Shown piece after piece: positions 57,807 through 64,000 of a stretch of DNA of 64,000 bases. Source of the DNA: Cordilura impudica (Eukaryota; Arthropoda; Insecta; Diptera; Scathophagidae); assembly GCA_963682025.1 (NCBI GenBank), contig OY821517.1:25153620-25217619 (forward strand), read 5' to 3'. Position 1 is the first letter of the stretch. Every line of letters begins with the position of its first letter. The notes under the pieces are model-generated. The model worked only from the letters and a program-made list of their open reading frames with translations, was not told where the DNA came from and did not search any database. A program made the position numbers and the translations under genes.

Positions 57807-60151
57807 ATGGAACCGTCAACTTCAGGTAGTTTACTATATAGTACATGTTTTTTTGTTTAAATAAATGTTTTAAAAATATTAAATGTTAATAAAATAAAAT
57901 TAGCCCAAAAATGGGCTATTTTTGATTTATATATGGAGTTTCAACAACTTTGTTCGTGAGCTTGCGTAAAATCGTCTATATAGTGTTATAATATCAGATC
58001 TCAACTAATAAACCCCAAAATATTTTTTTGCGATTTTTTGCGATTTTTGAGTTATGCTTGTTTTTGTGAAATAACTCAAGATGGTAAAAATCCACAAATA
58101 TGAAAAAAAAAAAAAAACAAAACAAAACATCAAGTTGTTTTTACTTTGTTTTGTCATTATTTTCGTTATAGTAGTTGTTATTGTAGCTAAAAAATGTGTT
58201 GTTAATTAGAGATGGGGGCGTGAGTAACTTTAATTCACGCATGCTCACGTGATTGCGTATGTTGGGTTTATTTACTATGAATAAAACTAATTAAATTATT
58301 TTACATGTGTTTATGATATTTCAATGAATTTTACGTAAACATTTGTTAATTTTAAATTATTAGAAAATTGTATATGGCACAAGTGCACTATTTTGAAAAA
58401 TTGAAGGAGGTCACGCTCCCATCCCTATTTATTATTGTCATTTATTTGAGTCCTACATAATAACTGTTGGTCATATACATGCATCATACGAGTAAAGTTT
58501 TAATTTTGTTTTAAGCTGGTGATATCAATCTACTAATATAATGATAATACATTTTTAAGAATTTCTAACCATCCGTAGGGTATTATTGATTCGGTACTGA
58601 CACGTTTATTTATTGTTTTAGCTGTCAATGTTTTGTGATGTGATGTTACATATTTAAAGTGTTGTGAAAGTGTAAATTATTCGGTACAGGGTTAAAGGAA
58701 TTACTTTTTGCAAATTTTAAACGAATAGAAATCTTATTAATTTTAGGAACATGTCCCAAAACAATTTTCATTCCTCGTCATGAGTTGCATAATTTTATGA
58801 GGAGTGCAGAACCTAAATCACTTCAGGATAAATTTAAACTTTTGAGATGGGAAGTAATAAAACGTGTCGACCCTTCGGATATGGTAGATTTTATGACAAG
58901 GTTTCATAATTTTTGCTCTAGCTATGAGATTCGGTGGCAAAAATGAAATTTTTGTAAAAAATAATAAGAATTGGCTGGATGCCTCAATCTCATTCAGTCC
59001 ACCACCAGAACCACAACAAAAAAGAGGTCGCAATGATCTCTCATTTGAAGAGTGCAAAGAAAAAACAAAAGTTAAGAAATGTAAAGACATAAGAGATCAA
59101 ATTTCTTTGCCTGTTTTGGCTTACGCCACACAAATGAGCTTGAGAGCTGTTGGAAAAATAGATGAGTCGAAAATTGTTAAGGAAATAATATCATCTCCAA
59201 CAAAAGCCCAAAAATACCGAAAAAGTATAGAACAGGTACCACCACAGCAGTTAACTCCGGATGAAGCTCTGTCCGTTTTGGTAGAAGCGAAGCTAAGTCG
59301 CCACCAATATAATGTTATTAGAAAGGTTGCACCTGAGAAATTTCCATCATATAAATTGGTCCAAAGAGCTAAGAAAAAATGTTACCCAAAGGGAGAACAA
59401 ATGAAAATTTCTGAAACATCAGCGCAAGTTAGCCTACAAGGAATATTGGATCATACCACTGAACGCCTTTTGTCGGTTAAAAATTATTGCTGAAACTAAA
59501 AGTCGTATTCAACGCGAATTTAAAAAGAGAACGGGATTGATCATTGATCAACCAAAACCTGGTTTTGGTAACTCTAATGACGGGAATACTGCAAGACGTT
59601 TTTTTAAGAATGCAGAAGTATCTGCTGAAATTACTAATATTGATTTAGAGTTGATCAAAAATATGCACACAATATTAATTGTAGTTTCTAGTGGTATTGA
59701 GGTCAACATTGAAAAATTTACAAACTTCGCTAATAACACTGCCAGGCTATTTGTGAAAAAATATCCATGGTACTATATGCCTCCTACTCTTCACAAATAT
59801 TTTATTCATGGGCCTGAAATTATATCATTATCGCCATTGCCAATTGGTCAGCTAACCGAAGAGTCTCAGGAAGCCAGAAATAAAGATTTTAAAAGTTATA
59901 GGGAGAATTTTGCCCGTAAATGCAGTCGAGAAAAAACAATGGAAGATATCTTTAATAGATTTCTCTTAAGTTCAGATCCGTTTATAACAAGCATGAACAA
60001 TAGTTCTAAAAAGAAAAAAGAGCTAATGCCAAAATCTGCATTGGAGTTGCTTGTACTTCCCAGCAATCAAAATAGCAATGATGAAGATGGAGATGAAGAT
60101 GGAGATGAAGATGGAGATGAAGATGAAGATGAAGATGGAGATGAAGATTAA
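57807..60151 (+). pseudogene. Transib transposase gene, spliced, lacking catalytic Asp1 and Asp2
   Basis: Exon 1 is 57807-57825 (MEPSTS plus one base). A donor TCAG|GTAGTT and acceptor TAATTTTAG|GAAC bound an intron 57826-58746, and the frame continues across it (GTCPKTIFIPRHEL, then FMTRFHNFCSSYEIRW). A +1 frame change near the A5 run at 58938-58943 leads to NKNWLDASISF, PDEALSVLVEAKLSRHQYN and TSAQVSLQGILDHTTERLL; another near the A5 run at about 59482 leads to IIAETKSRIQREF, GLIIDQPKPGFG, NDGNTARRFFKN, WYYMPPTLHKYFIHG and GQLTEESQEARNKDFKSYR, which holds the catalytic Glu. The tail is (DGDE)n acidic. Compared with the copy at 54.4 kb, everything from CKWGGDGSSG to the CYICG finger is gone. 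Both breaks at A-runs could be sequencing errors; the deletion cannot. Confidence 0.85.
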
Positions 60152-60718
60152 GATTATTGTAACGAATTAATTTATGATTATGAAATTGAATGTGAAGTAA
60201 ATACTAACATTGAAGGTAATAATGATTATAATAAAAAATTGTTGTTTTCAAAAAAAAAAAAAAAAAAAAATAGAATAACCGAATTTAATTATTTTTTTTT
60301 AAAATAGTGTGTTTATGGTTATTTATCAATAAAAAACAATTAGATTCTCAAATGTTTCATTTTTGAGCAAAATTTTAAAATTTCGAGAAAAAAGGTATGA
60401 TTTTAATTTAAAAATTTTCTAATAAAAGTACATATAAAATATTTATTCCTTATCATTTTTAAAAATATTACTTATTTTTCTTACAGTACATTTAGTATGC
60501 TTTAATTTGCAATTTAATTGAATAATTTATAGCGCACCGTTCCAAAGTTACAGCAAAAAATGTGAAAAAAGAGGATTTTTTACAGAACACAAAATGGCCC
60601 ATAAAGGGTTAAAAAATGTGTTTTTTCACTCTGTTTTTTTTTTTAAATGTTGGTTTTTTATGTATTTATAAATATCCATTAATAAAAAATATTTTTTTTT
60701 TTAAATTATGACTTCTAT

Positions 60719-60757
60719 GAATTAATCGCCACTTTTCATGCATTTGGCCCCACTGTG
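60719..60757 (-). repeat. Transib right TIR
   Basis: Inverted, it reads CACAGTGGGGCCAAATGCAT and GAAAAGTGGCGATTAATTC. The first seven bases equal the V(D)J heptamer. Followed by CACTG. Confidence 0.9.
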
Positions 60758-60762
60758 CACTG

Positions 60763-61231
60763 CCCTAAACACATAACGGCGAGTTGCGAGAGCGAGTAAA
60801 AACTAAGCTTTTTGCATGCGAGAAATTGTGATTTTTGGCTTTTACAAAATCATCAAAATGCTTTCGAGCAGCTGATTGACCTACTGTCAAACATAATTCA
60901 ATTGTCAATTGTATACAAAGCTGTTCATATAACAAACAATAAATATAACAAAATGAATAAAATCGAAATTATTAACGGGTTAAATAAAGTAATTACTATA
61001 GTAGGCATCGCGTTTAATGCCTATCAGCTGATTCTCCTGTAATCTGATTTTTCTCGCACAGAGAATAGAATAAATTCTATTTCCCTTGTGAGTGTTTTTA
61101 CAACCTAAGTTGGTAACGCCACACAAAAAAGCTTTACTATCGAGCTCGCTTCCACATATAGAAAAAATCATGCTGCATCATTCTCGTTTTTTCTCGCACT
61201 CGCAACTCGCAGTTATGTGTTTAGGGCTTAA
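60763..61231. mobile_element. MITE with about 40-bp TIRs (CCCTAAACACATAAC)
   Basis: Left GCCCTAAACACATAACGGCG, AGTTGCGAGAGCGAG; right inverted GCCCTAAACACATAACTGCG, AGTTGCGAGTGCGAG. The interior is 390 bases without a meaningful frame. The Transib duplication CACTG touches its left terminus, so the Transib target was at the MITE edge. Its own duplication is unclear. Confidence 0.75.
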
Positions 61232-61302
61232 CATGAATGAATTTAACTAAATTTGAAAAAAAAAAAGATAATAATTCTAACTTACTTTGAAATTCACGAT
61301 TA

Positions 61303-61740
61303 TCCTAAATTGTAACGATTAACTCAATTTTTGTGAATTATCGTATTTGATCTTAATAATATTTACAATGTCATAAGGCATAGTCATATGAAAAAAAAAA
61401 AAATGGCCACCAGGCACTTGGATTCTAAGTTTCGCATGGTGAGCAACAATAAACGATAAACTAAAGTAAACTGAATTAAAATTAATCTGTATATTTATTT
61501 CTCAATAACCCCTAAACCCTACGCTTCCCAACATCACAATCCCATACTGTAATCACTGATTTATAATTTCTCCTTACATGAGAAATTATAAATCATTCAA
61601 CCCCTTTTTCCCTAAGCTCTGTATAAATGCAGAGGAATAATATTTTACTGGAGCAGCTCATTCCAGCATCCCAACTCGATAACCCCTCCTGAGAATTGTC
61701 CACACCAATAAAATTCATGGTCCTTCGAACCGGATCTGAA
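61303..61740 (+). other. possible LTR end of a BEL/Pao-like retrotransposon
   Basis: A promoter-like CTCTGTATAAATGCAG near 61618, an AATAAA-like word (CCAATAAAATTCA) and then TGGTCCTTCGAACCGGAT. The last string looks like the end of an LTR (CA) followed by a primer-binding-type sequence beginning TGG; GGTCCTTCGA(A/G)CCGGAT is, as I recall, common just after BEL/Pao LTRs in flies and mosquitoes. A perfect 16-bp hairpin lies at 61557-61595. The 5' limit is not resolved and no internal genes are present; HINE-A follows. Confidence 0.4.
61557..61595. repeat. perfect 16-bp inverted repeat
   Basis: TGATTTATAATTTCTC and its inverse GAGAAATTATAAATCA are separated by CTTACAT. It is placed inside the LTR-like sequence, where it would be transcribed if the LTR is real. 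Confidence 0.8.
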
Positions 61741-61748
61741 CCAGTGAC

Positions 61749-62900
61749 CTATGGAATTTATTTTTGGAATACTGATCAATGGGTGTCAGAAACACAAACA
61801 ACCTAAATTTGATCAAGATATATATGAAAATTTGAGTCTTATGGCAATTTAAGTCGATTTCATAGGGGTCATTTGTATGGGGACTAGGTCTCAACATGCA
61901 CCGAATTTCACCAATATATACCAAATTTCATCAAAATATATTCATATTTGCGACCTGTAGTTTGATTACAAGGTTTACATGGATACACAGACGGACGGAC
62001 GGACAGAAGGACAGACGGACGGACGGACATCGCTAAATCGACTCAGAAAGTGATTCGGTATAATAATAAAAGATGGGTCTCGGTCAAATATTTTTGGTAG
62101 TTACAAATAGCAGCACAAAGTCATTGTACCCAAACCACATAGTGGTATAGGGCAGAGTTCAGAAAAAAACACACACTGAATAAAAAACTCGTACATATAT
62201 GTAAACAAACATAACTCAGACCAACACACACATATTTTTATTTTCATATCAATTATGTGCGTTTCTAAATTTTCTACGGTGCCCAACACAACCATGACTG
62301 TGTTCGTTTTAATATTTCGTTATTTACACGAACATTTTTGTATCACATACTTTTTGTTTCAATCACACATAAAGCACACATTTTTGAGTGTTGCTTTATT
62401 TGAAGTTCATGTTCTGGTGCGTGTACTGAAAAAAAAACAGAACATGTACAATAAACAGGTTCGAGTTCAGTTATATTTTAAGTCGTGTTTAAGTCGTGTT
62501 TAAAATATAACTGAACTCGAACCTGTTTATTGTACATGTTCTGTTTTTTCTCACTACACGAGCCACAACACGACTTAAAATATAACTGAACTCGAACCTG
62601 TTTATTGTACATGTTCTGTGTTTTTTTTCAGTACACGTACCAGAACATGAACTTCAAATAAAGCAACACTCAAAAATGTGTGCTTTATGTGTGATTGAAA
62701 CAAAAAGTATGTGATACAAAAATGTTCGTGTAAATAACGAAATATTAAAACGAACACAGTCATGGTTGTGTTGGGCACCGTAGAAAATTTAGAAACACAC
62801 ATAATTGATATGAAAATTAAGATATGTGTTGGCTGCTTTTGAACAGAACATTGTGTGTTTCATGTGTGTATTTTCTGAACCTTGGTATAGGGTATAAAAA
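61749..62900 (+). mobile_element. HINE-A element, 5'-truncated, split by a hAT MITE
   Basis: TTTTTGGAATACTGATCAATG, TATGGGGACTAGGTCTCAAC, CAGACGGACGGACGGACAG core near 61990, AAATATTTTTGGTAGTTAC, then ACCACATAGTGGTATAGGG and, beyond the insertion, GTATAGGGTATAAAAAATA. The 5' half is missing. Confidence 0.8.
62153..62884. mobile_element. hAT-type MITE, long palindrome, 8-bp duplication
   Basis: It lies between two copies of GTATAGGG (62145-62152 and 62885-62892), a perfect 8-bp duplication typical of hAT transposons. Ends: CAGAGTTCAGAAAA and, inverted, CAAGGTTCAGAAAA. The interior is a nearly perfect palindrome with arms of about 350 bases, so the same 66-codon frame appears on both strands (62255 and 62802); neither is a gene. 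Near the centre there is a third partial copy of the CGAGTTCAGTTATATTTTAA block. Confidence 0.9.
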
Positions 62901-63101
62901 ATATACACAAATTGTAGTTCGGAATAACCTCTCGCACCGGGGGTGATTGTGCTTATGCTCTAAGTCAGAGTATAAATATAACTATGGCGTGTTTCTCTCC
63001 TGCGGTAAAATTGTAAATTTTTAGTCTTGTTTTTGGGTTAAATTTTTTTATTATTATTATTTCGAAATTGACATGAAATTTAATGATATTCATTCAATAT
63101 A
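62901..63101. other. short gap, nothing recognised
   Basis: Between HINE-A and the pogo-like TIR; mixed composition with TATGGCGTGTTTCTCTCC and AT runs. Confidence 0.4.
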
Positions 63102-64000
63102 CAGTATAAACTCGATTACCGCAACTCTCGTTATGCGCAACTCCTCGATTAACGCAACACCGTTATTAAAAGCATTGTAGACTCAGTCAACGCAACTTTT
63201 AAAAAAAATTTCCTCTGTAAATGCAACTATTTTTTTTTTCTTCTTTTTTTCTATACGAACTAAGTTGTTTTGTCGTTATTTTACCGTTTTTCTCGGAACA
63301 CACACAGTATCAAATACAGAAAAAAGTTTTAGTCTTGTTTCTAATCAGTTTCATAAAAAACATATCGCGATCAGTTGCATAATAAATGCGCATAAAAATA
63401 TCAAAGACGACAAAGTCTAGTAAACTCTCAATTAAACAAAAAGTGAAATTTTGAATAATCTTGAAAAAAGCGAATCGGTGAAAGCACTATGCCAGGAATA
63501 CAATGTCAATAAATCAACAATAACCAGAATAAAGCAAAACAAATCAAAATTAATTAAATTTGTTTCAAATGCTGAATCCGGCCCAGGAAAGCGAGCAGTA
63601 ATTAGAGCCTGTGTAAATCCAAGAATGCAAAAAGCCCTATATGAATGGTTTTTAAAACAAAGAGAACGAAATTTGCCGGTTTCTGCGGAGATCTTAAAGC
63701 CGAAGGCCATTCAGCTGCATAAAAAAATTCAAGAAAAACCTGTTAATTTCCATGCAAGCAAAGGATGGTGTTCAAATTTTAAAAAACGTCATGGTATTCG
63801 GATGCTTAAAATTTGTGGAGAAAAGCTCTTAAATAAACCAACACTTATCGAGCCATTTTTGCAAAAGTTTCATGGCAAAGTATAAGAGCTTAATATAAAA
63901 CCGGACCAAATCTATAATGCACCGAGTCGAAAAGTTATCAAGGAACGCATAACTGCTCCAACGCATCTGGTTTGCACAAAGTTAAAATGTTTGTTATCGG
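63102..64000 (+). mobile_element. pogo/Tigger-like element, left part (runs off window)
   Basis: The TIR-like start CAGTATAAACTCGATTACCG follows TA, the target site of the Tc1/mariner/pogo group, and resembles pogo ends (CAGTATAATT). GTTATGCGCAACTCCTCGAT and CGATTAACGCAAC form short internal repeats. The transposase gene follows. The right end lies beyond the window. Confidence 0.75.
63386..64000 (+). pseudogene. pogo/Tigger-type (CENP-B-like) transposase, broken, partial
   Basis: The ATG at 63386 starts KTTKSSKLSIKQKV; one base shifts the frame near 63450, after which NNLEKSESVKALCQEYNV and KSTITRIKQNK form the CENP-B-type N-terminal helix-turn-helix. The second DNA-binding domain is clear: ALYEWFLKQRERNLPVSAEI, KASKGWCSNFKKRHGIRML-like block near 63755-63800. 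At 63883-63885 a TAA interrupts the frame, which then continues ELNIKPDQIYNA and SRKVIKERITAPTHL. The block that should follow YNA (DESGL with the first catalytic Asp) is deleted. Inactive copy; the rest lies outside the window. Confidence 0.85.

Larger units (their letters stand above)
57538..60757 (+). mobile_element. Transib element, 3.2 kb, intact ends
   Basis: TIRs of 39 bases (37 identical): left CACATTGGGGCCAAATGAAT, right inverted CACAGTGGGGCCAAATGCAT. The flanks are CACTG on both sides (57533-57537 and 60758-60762), a perfect 5-bp duplication. Transib elements are known for 5-bp duplications and TIRs starting CAC(A/T)(A/G)TG, the ancestor of the V(D)J heptamer CACAGTG. One interrupted transposase gene lies inside. 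The gene has lost its central part, so the element is non-autonomous but may still be mobilised. Confidence 0.9.

Noticed and set aside
62255..62802. Two identical 66-82-residue proteins on opposite strands
   Set aside because: They are the two arms of the hAT palindrome read in each direction.

Overview
The window reads as eukaryotic, AT-rich, repeat-dominated DNA from a brachyceran fly. A calyptrate fly such as a blow fly is my inference, from the company of irritans-type mariners, DINE-1-like elements with a (GGAC/GTCC)n core, small Helitrons and a Transib. I find no confident host gene, no true tRNA or rRNA gene and no CRISPR array. Almost every open frame that can be recognised is a broken transposable-element protein or a by-product of a tandem repeat. 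Several open frames I describe have no ATG at their upstream end, so I do not propose starts for them.

Layout. 0-6.9 kb: two decayed mariners, a 5-unit tandem repeat, a short-unit repeat, a tandem array with CGCCCATT/CCGCCC blocks that was split by a Helitron, and two DINE-like copies (called HINE-A here). 7-12.3 kb: AT-rich filler, foldback elements, a TIR element nested in a Helitron, and a second DINE-like family (HINE-B). 13.5-15.9 kb: a transposon-like unit with diverged TIRs around a broken zinc-finger/RNase-H-like protein. 16.1-20.1 kb: a stack of Helitron, Tc1-like transposon with a tRNA-derived SINE in it, HINE-A with a second SINE, and HINE-B with a Helitron in it. 22.6-23.6 kb: a TIR element and a non-LTR reverse transcriptase scrap. 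26.8-31.5 kb: a mariner split by a non-LTR retrotransposon remnant, 21-bp repeats and HINE-A. 32.4-34.5 kb: more HINE-A in both orientations. 35.6-39.3 kb: a Helitron, then HINE-B swollen by a 2.3-kb heptanucleotide array. 40.0-42.8 kb: a 2.8-kb transposon with about 600-bp TIRs and a broken transposase-like gene. 45.4-51.5 kb: an 18-bp minisatellite with a roughly 2.4-kb higher-order repeat. 54.4-60.8 kb: two oppositely oriented RAG1/Transib-type elements. 60.8-64 kb: a MITE, an LTR-like end, a hAT palindrome nested in HINE-A, and the start of a pogo/Tigger element.

The strongest discoveries are the Transib element (5-bp duplication CACTG, one TIR beginning CACAGTG, a spliced gene that lost its first two catalytic aspartates) next to a second RAG1-like copy that keeps all three catalytic motifs; the long-TIR transposon at 40-42.8 kb; and the nested insertions that supply target-site duplications and empty sites and so give relative ages. 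The genes do not form a host pathway; each element encodes, or once encoded, only its own mobility protein.
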